Below are positions 11,901 to 21,996 of a stretch of DNA of 64,000 nucleotides, one piece after another. Under the pieces are notes generated by a model, which saw nothing but the letters and a program-made list of their open reading frames with translations, was not told where the DNA came from and did no database searches. The first letter of the stretch is position 1, and every line of letters begins with the position of its first letter. Both the position numbers and the translations under genes were made by a program. The DNA is from Ochromonas danica (Eukaryota > Sar > Chrysophyceae > Chromulinales > Chromulinaceae), in assembly GCA_015146655.1 (NCBI GenBank), contig VKHL01000122.1, positions 23,812 to 87,811 on the forward strand, given 5' to 3'.

Positions 11901-12682
11901 TCAAAGACTAATAACATCATTAATGTAAAGATTGAATAATACCAATAATCATCTAAACTCCATAAGAATAGACATAATACTTGGAAGACAAAGAAAGGTG
12001 CTACCAGATGTTCCATATAGAGATCTAAGAAATGTGGGATAGGAATATGAAATTCATTTAATCCCCATCTTCTTAATGATAATGCAATAGCAATATTTTC
12101 TTGATGTCCTTGCCAATTCTGTAAATCACCTGCAGTGAAGTGTATAGGATAGGATAGACGATGAAAAGACGACTTTGTCTGTTGTTGTTGTTGTTGTTGT
12201 TGTGTAGTAGTAGGGGTGGTGTCATAGTAATAGGTGACTTCTTGATATTGAAAGAATTCAGAAGTTAAAGGAAATCCTTGTTGAAAGATTGTCACTCTAG
12301 CATTAGGAGGGAGTTGTTGTACACGTAAGACAGGGACAAGACGATCTTTCCCAGCATTACGAGCAGCAATCACATGTACCCATTGAGCTGCTTGTAGACT
12401 ATTCACTGAAGTTTTACCAAGAAAGGTACGGAAAGAAACTGAAGATTGTGCAAAGAGGAAGATTAATAAATGAAAGACTAATCCTAGAGGGACTAGAATT
12501 AATCCAAAGAGTTTCATAGTGACTATCTTGTTTTCATTATTATCGTCATTACTGTAATAGGCTGTTAGGAGACCAAAACTATAAATAAGAAGAAATGGCC
12601 AAACATCCCATCTAGAATACCAAGGAGATTCTCTGTATAGTTTAACCTCTTCAATGAGGCCATCTTGTACTGTAATCTTCAT
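8915..12682 (-). CDS. P5A-type P-type ATPase (Spf1/ATP13A1 family)
   Basis: A single exon of 1255 residues. P5A ATPases sit in the ER and pull misinserted hydrophobic helices out of the membrane. The P5-typical N-terminus is present (YRESPWYSRWDVWPFLLIY). The actuator TGES (MLTGESTP), the P5A signature PPELPMELSLA in M4, the phosphorylation motif DKTGTLT (Asp about 551) and MCGDGTNDVGALKAAHVG follow in order. PPELPMELS separates P5A from P5B. A poly-Gln run near residue 163 is encoded by a CAA-type microsatellite. About ten hydrophobic helices fit the family. The gene diverges from RAD1, and its leader holds AGTC repeats just before the ATG. Confidence 0.95.
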   Translation of the reverse strand: MKITVQDGLIEEVKLYRESPWYSRWDVWPFLLIYSFGLLTAYYSNDDNNENKIVTMKLFGLILVPLGLVFHLLIFLFAQSSVSFRTFLGKTSVNSLQAAQWVHVIAARNAGKDRLVPVLRVQQLPPNARVTIFQQGFPLTSEFFQYQEVTYYYDTTPTTTQQQQQQQQTKSSFHRLSYPIHFTAGDLQNWQGHQENIAIALSLRRWGLNEFHIPIPHFLDLYMEHLVAPFFVFQVLCLFLWSLDDYWYYSIFTLMMLLVFEGVMCSQRQNNVLMLRNMRRPGFQICVYRNQKWCVISSDAIVPGDLISLTSDPAIDVYATEASGKPSISSEEGKVIPCDALLIRGNCVVNEAMLTGESTPKVKESMLSAVSEPGNEIDLTKTTLWSRHTLLGGTLLQQHSNPSTEGSAGNTTTTSKLSNVSDPPDGGCLALVVKTGFATTQGELMRKILFATEGIAATSKETFVFIGVLVLFALVAATWVLYAGLQDSQRNKFRLALHCIMIITSVVPPELPMELSLAITNSLAALVRSMVFCTEPFRISFAGKLNVVCFDKTGTLTKDEMVLKGVAAPQEISLFHPQNTDRNNDNKEEEELDSDLLDTDCATDLVKCIMGCCHDLVHKRAYLRGGQQPLSEKDTNGVLGDPLEIAAFTTSGFTFLSKGLSQSQRHNQFSPHTLHHDEMAVQAMIRQRYPFNSELKRMSSIVTLTQKREDGQDSEISYVFTKGAPEVLKDFLAIVPKDYATVYSKFMKSGKRVLALAYRPVLNKENPQKMVRNEAEKGLHLAGFLVFDCDLKADSKSVIRELQYSQHKTIMITGDSVYTAANVARRLAMVETQKPVLVLTGIEKNGKSLVWRTIDAETELSSPVRDVEDRDFNLSEVSNLALKHTLCVFGPAMDLLPVESLKSVCPHISIFARVSPQQKERIVLSYNESGVFSLMCGDGTNDVGALKAAHVGVSIVNNPKLESKVEQAAAAVISNGTEGKKKSKMSSKDRMARAMLELKAHEEDPTLVKLGDASIASPFTSKRTSVDCVLTIIRQGRCTLVTTIQVYKVLALNCLASAFMMSSLYLKGLKQGDTQMTCSGLVVATLFFFLSQAKPLLDISDCRPPSSVFSQAVTWSILGQFVTHLLSMWVTMQLCEAYAHPDLDHHLLPDGKFSPNLVNTAMFVLSNLMQVNNFWVNYRGPPYMEDLRSNKYFWWLLQAVYAALLIVVGGQFEPLNDLLQLVSLPTRDFQIYFLGILAANTGLAYLIERLCRRME

Positions 12683-13181
12683 GACTGACTGACTGATTGA
12701 CTGACTGACTAACAGACTGACTTCTTGTATTGGAAGATAATGTGATGTGATGTGATGTGACTTGATATGTCTGGATGTGTCTTCTTCTTCTTCTTCTTGT
12801 GGTCTGCCTCTCGTCAGCAGCTGCTGCCTTCTCTCTTAAGTTAACCCTCAGACTTTGTTAAGTTAAGTTAAGTTAAGTTAAGTTAAGTTAAGTTAAGTTA
12901 AGTTAATGGGGTCGATGGTTTAGAGTAATTCCCTTATGACAGAGTTGAGTTGTGTTGAAAACTGAAAAGCTCGGAGCTGCAAAGTGACTGAAGAAAGGAT
13001 ATTCGCCACACTGGGTCCAGTTCACTCACTCAGTCAGTCACTCAGTCAGTCACTCAGTCACTCACTCAGTCAATCAGAGTCAATTTGCCCTTGTAGAGAG
13101 AACAACAGAGGAGCAGAAACAACAACTAACAACCGAAATAGAGAGAGACACACACAGAGAGACTTAGAGAGAGAGAGAGAG
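12683..13181. promoter_or_regulatory. Bidirectional promoter of P5A-ATPase and RAD1, repeat-rich
   Basis: About 500 bp separate the two divergent starts. The reverse complement of TTAACTTAAGAGA lies at 12832-12844, in sense for the ATPase gene. About ten copies of the pentamer AGTTA lie at 12857-12906. CTT repeats occur near 12780. AGTC/CAGT-type repeats lie in both leaders: 12683-12720, read in sense on the minus strand, and about 13024-13072, in sense on the plus strand. GA repeats directly precede the RAD1 ATG. Confidence 0.55.
12857..12906. repeat. (AGTTA)n pentanucleotide microsatellite
   Basis: About ten uninterrupted copies of the AGTTA/TTAAG pentamer lie in the bidirectional promoter. 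The unit overlaps the TTAAGTTAA core of the adjacent 13-bp promoter element at 12832-12844, so the array may have grown from that element. Confidence 0.9.
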
Positions 13182-14599
13182 ATGGTCAAGTTCTCCTGTA
13201 GAATCAAATCCAAGCTATTGAATCAATTGCTAACTTGTTTTGGTGCGGATATTCGTAAAGATCGAGTTTGTAGTATAGAAGTCTCACCTGCAGGTTAGTG
13301 TCTCATCTCTTTCCTTAGGATACCTGCTGCCTGCTACCACCACCTGCCTACAAAGAACAGACAATAATGAAATAAATCTAATGTCTTGCCTGGCTGTGTG
13401 TTAAAGGAATGACTCTAGTCCTCTTAGGCAATACAAAGTCCTCTCAGGTGAGATTAGTATATGAAGATGGTCATCATCAGCTACTCGTTGTTTGATATCT
13501 CTTCTGTTCTTAACTTACTCTAGAGTCAATTAAACATGCCACACAGTCTCTTTGAAAACTATAGTCTACAAGATGCAGAGTCTCTACGAATGCTAACTGA
13601 TCTCGGTTTGCTTACTGAGTGCTCAAAGTTAATAACCAATCCAGACATTGCCACTGCTACTCTATCATATTCAGTAAGTCAGTAATTAGAACCCTTTCTC
13701 AGTGAATGGAATGTGGTAATGTCTGCTGTACTCATTTTAACAATACAGGCAGAAAAAGCTTTACTAGTGTTGTCACTAGAGGAGTCAAGTATTTTAACTG
13801 TATGTGAGATCAACTGCTTGGAGGATGACAACAATAATGAGGTTAGTGATCGATTAGAAAACTGTATATCTGGTTTGGCATTCATTTCTTGGTCTTTATT
13901 ATCATTTGTGTGAAGGTTGAGGAGTCTATTCTAGAAGCATTTAGAAGTTGTGTGGAGGTTTGTCAAGTTATCGTCAAATCTGAGCTGCTGTGTGACTCCA
14001 TCGAAGGTATTGCTCAATAGGTTTGCTTTGATTGTTAATGGTCTTAATATTCCTGTGTATGATTTAAGAGATGGTGGGGACGGTTAGCTTGACATCGGTA
14101 CAGTTCGAAGTCACTCCATCTACTCTTAAGGTGAGACACTCTGTGGTGGTGGATGCTTATTTAACTCGCATCCAATGTATTGTTATTGAATCAGATTTTA
14201 GCTAAAGGAAGTACAGGGTCCAGTGACATCCTAATAACAAAGCAAGTACTCTCCAATCTTGAATTGTTTCTTTCTTTTGGTTCGTAAATTAACAAGCAAC
14301 TTGAACTTCTTGCAGACAATTAGATGGAGTGGTCGCATTTCGTTGTGATACGCTGCAAATGCGGTACAGTTATTTGGTCGGTTCGTTTCTTTTGGGAATA
14401 AAGGCCTTGTCGCTTTCCCACGAAGTTTGTTTCCGTCTCAACGCTCAAGGCATAATGTACATTCAACATCAGGTTGGTATCTTCTGTGCTAAGTTACAAA
14501 TTGAAAGCGTTAACTCCAATCGATTTATTTTAGATCATAACTGACGATGGAGGAGAGGCCTATCTAAACTTCCTCATGGTCCCTTTAGAGGAAGACTAA
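13182..14599 (+). CDS. RAD1: Checkpoint clamp subunit RAD1 (9-1-1 complex)
   Basis: Nine exons (13182-13293, 13407-13447, 13524-13673, 13749-13841, 13916-14006, 14069-14130, 14195-14241, 14316-14472, 14534-14599) join in frame to 272 residues, against about 280 in animals. RAD1 forms the PCNA-like 9-1-1 ring with RAD9 and HUS1 and signals DNA damage. Family resemblance is clearest at AEKALLVLSLEESSILTVCEIN and at the end, CFRLNAQGIMYIQHQIITDDGGEAYLNFLMVP. The seventh intron (14242-14315) uses a GC donor (GCAAGT); the nearby GT would put the next exon out of frame. The start at 13182 is chosen because the in-frame residues before it are Ser-rich repeat translation. HUS1 is the main alternative, but the C-terminal pattern fits RAD1 better. 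Confidence 0.82.
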
Positions 14600-14836
14600 A
14601 ACGTGTTGAGGAGGGGCATGAGTCTGTAAAATTACTCGGGAATTAAGCGAAACTAGCCAAAACATATGAAGTGCTCAAAGATGCCCCTCTAGTTGATCAC
14701 CCACAAGAGCTATCTCAATCATAGAAATAGGCTAATTATCAGCTACCACACTATAATGCATCATTTACACAAAAAGAAGAGGGGATGATCTAAATTTATA
14801 TACAATACATCATAACACCAAATTAATGATTCACGA

Positions 14837-16618
14837 TTATGAAGACGATCCATCTACGTAATCGACATAGTCTGACCATTCCACGGACGGTGAATTGAAA
14901 GGATCACTGACCCTTTTCATGGGATTGTGCACAACTGGACTTGCAGGCTCCAGTCGTTCTTTGACATCTTCACTTTGACTAATCACACCTGCTATACCTT
15001 CAGAGGAGCTTGAAGGACTAGATGCCTTCATCATGGACTGAGGTATAACAGGACTGACGATGGGTGTGGGGACATTCAATATCTGCTTGGATTTGATACG
15101 TAATGGCAGTCGACCAATAGCACTTTTACTCGGTTGATCTTCATAGCTCTTCATTTGAAGTTTTTCGCTGCCCGACAAGCTATGAATGCTACCTTCTCCG
15201 CCACTCTCAATGTCCATCGTACTCATCTCAAGAGACTTCTCTTCTGGGATGGTATCAAGATCAAGTACACCACCACAGTCTCTTTCATTGTCATGGAAAG
15301 GAGCTGTTACCATGTCATCAAAAGATTGATCATGCGATAGAAATGAATCATCTTCATTGATCACAGAATGTTGAGAAGAGTTGTTGGAGGAATTTCCACC
15401 ATACATATCCCTTCGTATACGTGCAGTGATAGGATTGCTACCACGTAATAAGGCATTAAAGGATTTCTTTTGACTTCTTCCACGATACCGTTCAGACATT
15501 TCTCTAGCTACACGGCTGAGATTACCAGTCATATGAGTGGGTACATGGATAGTAGAAGGCACTTCTTGTTGACAGTTTTGTAAAGCATAATCACGATAGT
15601 CAGGGTTGAAATTATGATAGATATTCTGTACCACATCACGCAATGTGAAAACTTCTTTAGCATTTTGAAGTACTCTACGATGTGGTATTCCACCATTAAA
15701 TTCTTGAATAGGAAAAGCTAACATGAATGCTAAAGAAAAGAAAACCATCTCCAAACATAACAAAAAGTTATTCCATTCTACCGCTGTACCAGGTCGACTC
15801 AAAGTGAAACGAAGAATTACACTTTGATAAAAGGTTGCAAAGATGATCATCTTCACCGTAGCAAACTTGGCCATGGGGCGGAATTGACTGATGACTTTTT
15901 CCAAAGCTAAATAGAGCACAGCTAAACAATAGAGTGCCCATGCATAGGAGATATTATAGATCAGCATTTGTGTGATCTGCCAACCACGTGCATTATAGAT
16001 TCCAGCAGCAAGAAAGATAATATCTAGTAAGGCCATTATTGGCTTGGTAATGATAAATTGCAAAACTCCACGATGACAAAATCGAAGCAATCTGTAAATA
16101 AATAGATTATCATTTAGACCAAATCAACAAGTAACAAAACACAGTTGGGGTAAGAGATAAGAGGTAGAGACTTACTTGGCACTGCGATGGCGAGGTTTCA
16201 AACAACAGAGTGGAAAAGGCATTTTCATCATTCCATCATTCTCTATGGCATAGACACAATCTGTTTCTCCTCCACCATATTCCAAAATTAAATTAAAAAA
16301 CGCATAAATTACAATTGCTTCATAGATATCACGTATAGTTTCTGCATAGACAGCATAGGGACCAACAAATAAAGCAATAGTTGATGAGAAAGCATAAACA
16401 GGACACGTTAAAATAATTCGTATCACATAAATCTGTATTTGTGGCATTGTAAATTGTCTTAAATGTCTGTAGACATGGGAGAAGCTGAAAAATACAGCAC
16501 AACAACAAAAAACCAAGGCTGTATATTGTGCTTGAGAAGATTTTATCCAATCTGCATCATGGAATATATGTGCTACTTGATCAAATCCATTCCCCAAAGC
16601 TTCCCAGACACCATCCAT
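14837..16618 (-). CDS. TMEM184 / organic solute transporter alpha family protein
   Basis: Two exons (16618-16176, 16091-14837) give 565 residues. The ATG at 16618 (MDGVWEAL) is preferred because the longer open frame begins at GTG. Seven hydrophobic segments fit the Ostalpha/TMEM184 (DUF300) fold. Family landmarks are HLRQFTMPQIQIYVIRIILTC-type text early, then FFNLILEYGGGE, and after the intron VILRFTLSRPGTAVEWNNFL. The C-terminal 250 residues are a hydrophilic Ser/Asp-rich tail without a domain. Members are plasma- or endo-membrane proteins, some of which move steroids or bile acids; the substrate here is unknown. A long (GT)n array lies 250-560 bp upstream of the start. Confidence 0.88.
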
Positions 16619-17813
<1,195 letters not shown>

Positions 17814-19580
17814 ATGTCATCCACCATTCAAGTTGTTCATTCTTCATCTTCCAAGGAATTGAGGCGAATCTCTGGTCTTCATCCTCCCTACTCCTATTCC
17901 TGTCTACTCACCTTATTTGCTTACCTCCTCACCACAGCCTTGCACTACTTTTTACTATTTGGTGGTGTAGAGGGCGAAGTGGTGAAGTATATACTAGTCG
18001 CTGCCTCAGTATTGACCACCGCAGTGATTGTGATTACTTGGATCTATACTGTCCAATGTGATCCCATCGTTGAAGGCAATGAGATCTCACCTTCCTTCAG
18101 TTGTTTTGGCCATCCGGTAATCAAGACAACACGGTATTGTCCCGATTGTCGGAAGACTGTCTTCGAGATGGACCATCATTGTAGCTATTTGAATAACTGT
18201 ATTGGTGGCAAGAACTATCGCTCTTTCTTTATCCTTGTCATTAGCGCAACCTTACAAATGATCGAGTCCATCGTTATTGATATCCTACTGCTGAGCTATT
18301 CTCGTGATTTTAATTGCTTAGAAAGGTAATGGTATACTTCTAATCTGCTACTCTTATGGCACTTCTTCTAATCTGTTACACTTCACAGGGCGTTGAGAAG
18401 TCAGCGTGTTGTGTTTATAACCTGGATTGTTATTATCATTCATTTGGCGGTAAGCACTTGCACAAGATCAAATTAACTCTTGTTCTGGGTCTGGTTGACT
18501 AATGGCTTCTTCTTGTATTGAATCAAATAATAGTTATCAATCGCTCAAGCTGTCATGTTCCTCACTCTGACTCTGTTCCATTCCTATCTATGCTGTTGTA
18601 AATACTCGGGAACATTTGATTGGTTGATCGATCGAAAGAATGGAATGTAAGTGACAATTTGATAGCTGTTTAGACCATAATGTTGACATCTAGTCTATGG
18701 TGGTTTTGTTGTCAGGTATCGACGGCGACATCCCTATGGTGTGGGCGAAGACTCAACTTCCAGCAGCAAGCATCCAGATGCCATCTTAGCTGATTTGAGA
18801 CAAAAGGAACGAGAAGAGTTTGAGAGGACACTCTTTACAGGAAAGAAGAATATTAATGATAGCTTTCGCAGCAATGCCAGCCAAGTTAGTGATCGTCCAT
18901 TCGAGGTTTTGTCACGAATGATGTCTGGTCCATCCTATCAATGGGATGATATAGAATCCAGTCGTGGTAATAAGAGTATGGGTTCTGATCCTTCCTCGCG
19001 ACCTCATTCTCCTTTCCATCATTCAAATAGTAAATCAGGTCGGGAGATCAGCTCAAATGTTCGTAATGACCAGCCAGTAGAAGTGGGTGGGTATAATCCT
19101 ACCACACGATTGGCGACTACTGGTAGAAGTGCATCAGGTATTCCAATCATCAGGGTAGATAGTAACAGAGAGAGTTCTAATAGTTCTTACCATCCTATGG
19201 AAGGTGAGAAAGAAGATGGTAGTGAAGGAGAAGATGATGATACAGCTCATCAGACAAGTAGTGATGGAGAAACGGAACAAATTCAAAATAAAAGGAAAAT
19301 CAAGAAATCTGATCTTCTTCTTAAGAGAACATTAACGAAAGGAACTAAGGTCATTCCTTTATCCAGTAATACTTCAGAAGAAGATGAAGCCACATTCAGT
19401 AATCCTGACCTTATCTATGGTACAGTAGCAGTGGATAGAAGAGATGTTACTAACCGAGCATCAGTGACAATGAACTATTTCTTAAATACAACTACTCCCC
19501 CATCCAAACCAAAAAAGGATGAGTTTGTCCATGATCATAACTATGATAGTGATAATAGCGAGAATCATGGGAATAGTTGA
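17814..19580 (+). CDS. DHHC palmitoyltransferase
   Basis: Four exons (17814-18325, 18389-18449, 18534-18646, 18716-19580) give 516 residues. The start MSSTIQVV is chosen at 17814; an in-frame upstream ATG would add a repeat-encoded hydrophobic leader. DHHC enzymes add palmitate to Cys of target proteins at Golgi, ER or plasma membranes. The Cys-rich core is complete: RYCPDCRKTVFEMDHHC followed by SYLNNCIGGKNYRSFF. Two hydrophobic segments precede it and two follow, as expected. The last 280 residues are a Ser/Asp/Glu-rich cytosolic tail of unknown role. The protein lacks an obvious TTxE motif, but I did not check all positions. Confidence 0.92.
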
Positions 19581-21306
19581 ACATGTTTGGTGCTATGTTC
19601 TTCATTTGCAAAGGTCATGTGGCGACGATGAATATTGCCTTTGTAGTGTTTGAAAATCAAAAAAGTGGCTGGTCGCCATTCCATACGTGCACACACTCTC
19701 TGATGTCGTTGTATCATGGGTCGGCTGGGTGAAGCCATAAGTTCTCTCCTTCCTGTTTAATGACGATGATGATGATGACCATCACCCTCTCGAAGGAATA
19801 TCTGAAAAACACATTGTATTATATTGTAGTCTAGTATGGTATAAAGCTTGAATGAAGAAAATCAAGAAAGTTGAAAGTGATAAAAGTGTTTGTTTATTTT
19901 ATGAATGAGAAGTTAGTTTACAAGTGCTGTGTCTATTGACTGAATGCCGTCATTTCTTAGTTTTATTCACTATTGACTATGGTATTCTGATTGATGATAT
20001 CTCTGTCTTCATGATGGAGTGAGTCAAGGATTTTCATACAATAAAGATGACTTTTTATCTGATTTAATTCAGATCAGTCCTTTGTATGTTTTCCTGATCA
20101 AAGAACTAGGACTAGGAGGCGAAAAAGTAATGTAGTCTAGGCTACTATAACTGTCACAGCATTAACACACGTCACAACAATATTCACCCCCTCCCCCAAC
20201 CTACCCAATATAACTACTTCAATGGATCTTATTTTTGGCTGGTATGCATTGTGATATAATATGAGACAATGTGTGAAAGATAAACGGTGATGATGATAAT
20301 AATGATGATGTTGAATGATGTGGTGTGGTGTAGTTACTATGTCTGGTATGTTGATGTCACTGTAGGCTCTAGTTGGTCTCTTTGTTAACGGTTTAGTGAT
20401 TATTGTTGCTTTCTATTACAATAACTATTTCCTCATATCCATCTGAATAGAAAGTTCAAGTGATAATGTGCTCAACTCTCTTGTTGTGTTGTTTTATTTA
20501 CTAAGTGCTCAGTTTTTGCTTTTTTGTTAAATGAGACAAAAGTTATAACAATCCTGTGATTACAATGGAATGAATGCTGTTGCATGCACTCTCTCCTGTC
20601 TTCCCCTTGGAGTGCTGTTCATGCTGATAATAATAAGAAATACAATTAACTAGAGTCTGATGGTCATATTTCCTTCCACTGTAGGTGATTACTATATAGC
20701 CTTATCTATTTTCGTAGAAATGATCTGTGAAGTGGGTATTGAGTGAGAGCTGCAGATGACATGAGACACAGTTTGCACTCCAGCTCTCCTCCAAACTCTT
20801 CTAGTTCAGATTCTTCTGTTCTAATTGTCATACACAACAAGGATCCATAGTATCTTCGTTCCCTCATATCTTCTCCTTCAAAGTGTGTCCACCAATCATT
20901 CAAGTCACATCTCACTCTCCAGCTATGTCCTTCACTAGACTATACTTCCAATACCTTACCACCACCAATACACCAGAGACTGACTGTTAGTACAACGTAG
21001 TATCATATGCTGTAGTAGTGTAGTACAGTGCAGTAAAGTGCAAGTTAACTAACTAACCAGTACTAGTACTACAACTAGACTAGTGCTAGAGTGGTACTAG
21101 TACAAGTGTGGTGTCTCTGAAGTACAAATACTACTGTAGTGATAATAACGTTACAATTATTATTACTATGGGTATTATTACTTACATAAGATATAGAGAA
21201 GGTATTACTATATAGAGAAAGACATACTGACATAGTCTACTAAGTTAACAAGTTAACAAGTTAACAACAGCAGAGAGAGAGAGACCGGAGACCGGACAAA
21301 GCTAAG
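19581..21306. other. Long gene-poor region
   Basis: About 1.7 kb without a recognisable gene. The minus-strand stretch 20706 to about 20940 encodes about 77 residues with a protein-like composition (SEGHSWRVRCDLNDWW, RRYYGSLLCMTI) that begins just after an AG. It could be the last exon of an unrecognised minus-strand gene, but no upstream exon was found. The 20990-21170 segment is rich in CTAGTACT-type quasi-palindromes, and 21240-21265 has three GTTAACA copies. Confidence 0.4.
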
Positions 21307-21621
21307 TTAAGAGTCAAGATCCACTTCTCCCTCATAGAACATCTTCTTTCTACGATAATCTCCAAATCCCATCTCTTTAATAGGTTGACCTAGACCATAC
21401 TTTGGAAGTCTTCTTTCATTAGGTAATTTCTTTAATTCTTCTTCAATATATTTAATACGAGCATTATATTCTAATGGAACACCATTATCAAACAAAGAAC
21501 CCCATGCTTCTCTCCATTTATGAGGAGCTTCTAATTCTGTATGAAGACGTTGTTCCCAATTCTTTGCTTCAGCTTCAGGATTACTTTGTCGACCATTAGT
21601 TGCTTTCTTATCATCAGCCAT
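21307..21621 (-). CDS. Small protein, possibly CIMIP5/C2orf50-like ciliary protein
   Basis: A single exon of 104 residues, charged and without membrane segments. The pattern KNWEQRLHTELEAPHKWREAW, then a Trp-Gly-x-Leu-Phe turn, P-LEYNARIKYIEEELKKLP and PKYGLGQP resembles the vertebrate C2orf50 (CIMIP5) arrangement of W-x(3)-V-x(2)-E followed by W-x(2)-N-W. C2orf50 is a small protein inside axonemal doublet microtubules. If right, the cell has flagella. The match is from memory of a short motif and is weak. The gene diverges from ADA with 375 bp between starts. Confidence 0.5.
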   Translation of the reverse strand: MADDKKATNGRQSNPEAEAKNWEQRLHTELEAPHKWREAWGSLFDNGVPLEYNARIKYIEEELKKLPNERRLPKYGLGQPIKEMGFGDYRRKKMFYEGEVDLDS

Positions 21622-21996
21622 TGTAGCTATTTTCTAGACTAGTTGGAGAGAAGAATGGTCTTTCTCTTGGTCATCGGCCATGAAATGAAACCGTTGAAAA
21701 CGAAAACAAATTCCATGGAATGGGATGGAATCCATGTGGTAGTTGTTGGGTTTTCCGGTTTTCGGATTTTCGAAAGTACGTGTGTGTGAATGTGTGAATG
21801 CGTGGTGTGTTGGGCTGGGACGCACTGCTGCGTTGCTGTTCTGCTTCATCTTCCACAACACAAGCAACAACAACAACAACAACAACCACAACACATACTT
21901 ATTCCTCCATCCCCAACCACCAAGAAATACCTCCTTCCTCCACCCTTACCTTACCTAAACCTTTCCTTCTTTGAATCTCAGTATACTTGCAGAACT
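21622..21996. promoter_or_regulatory. Divergent promoter and CAA-rich leader of ADA
   Basis: The region lies between divergent starts. About 21857-21892 is a CAA-repeat stretch read in the direction of the ADA gene, so its mRNA leader is probably unstructured. An in-frame ATG at 21790 exists but would add Cys/Gln/Pro-rich text unlike any adenosine deaminase. Confidence 0.45.

Noticed and set aside
12984-13181. In-frame upstream extension of RAD1
   Set aside because: The 66 extra residues are Ser/Gln/His-repeat translation from CAGT repeats, and the conserved protein begins at 13182.
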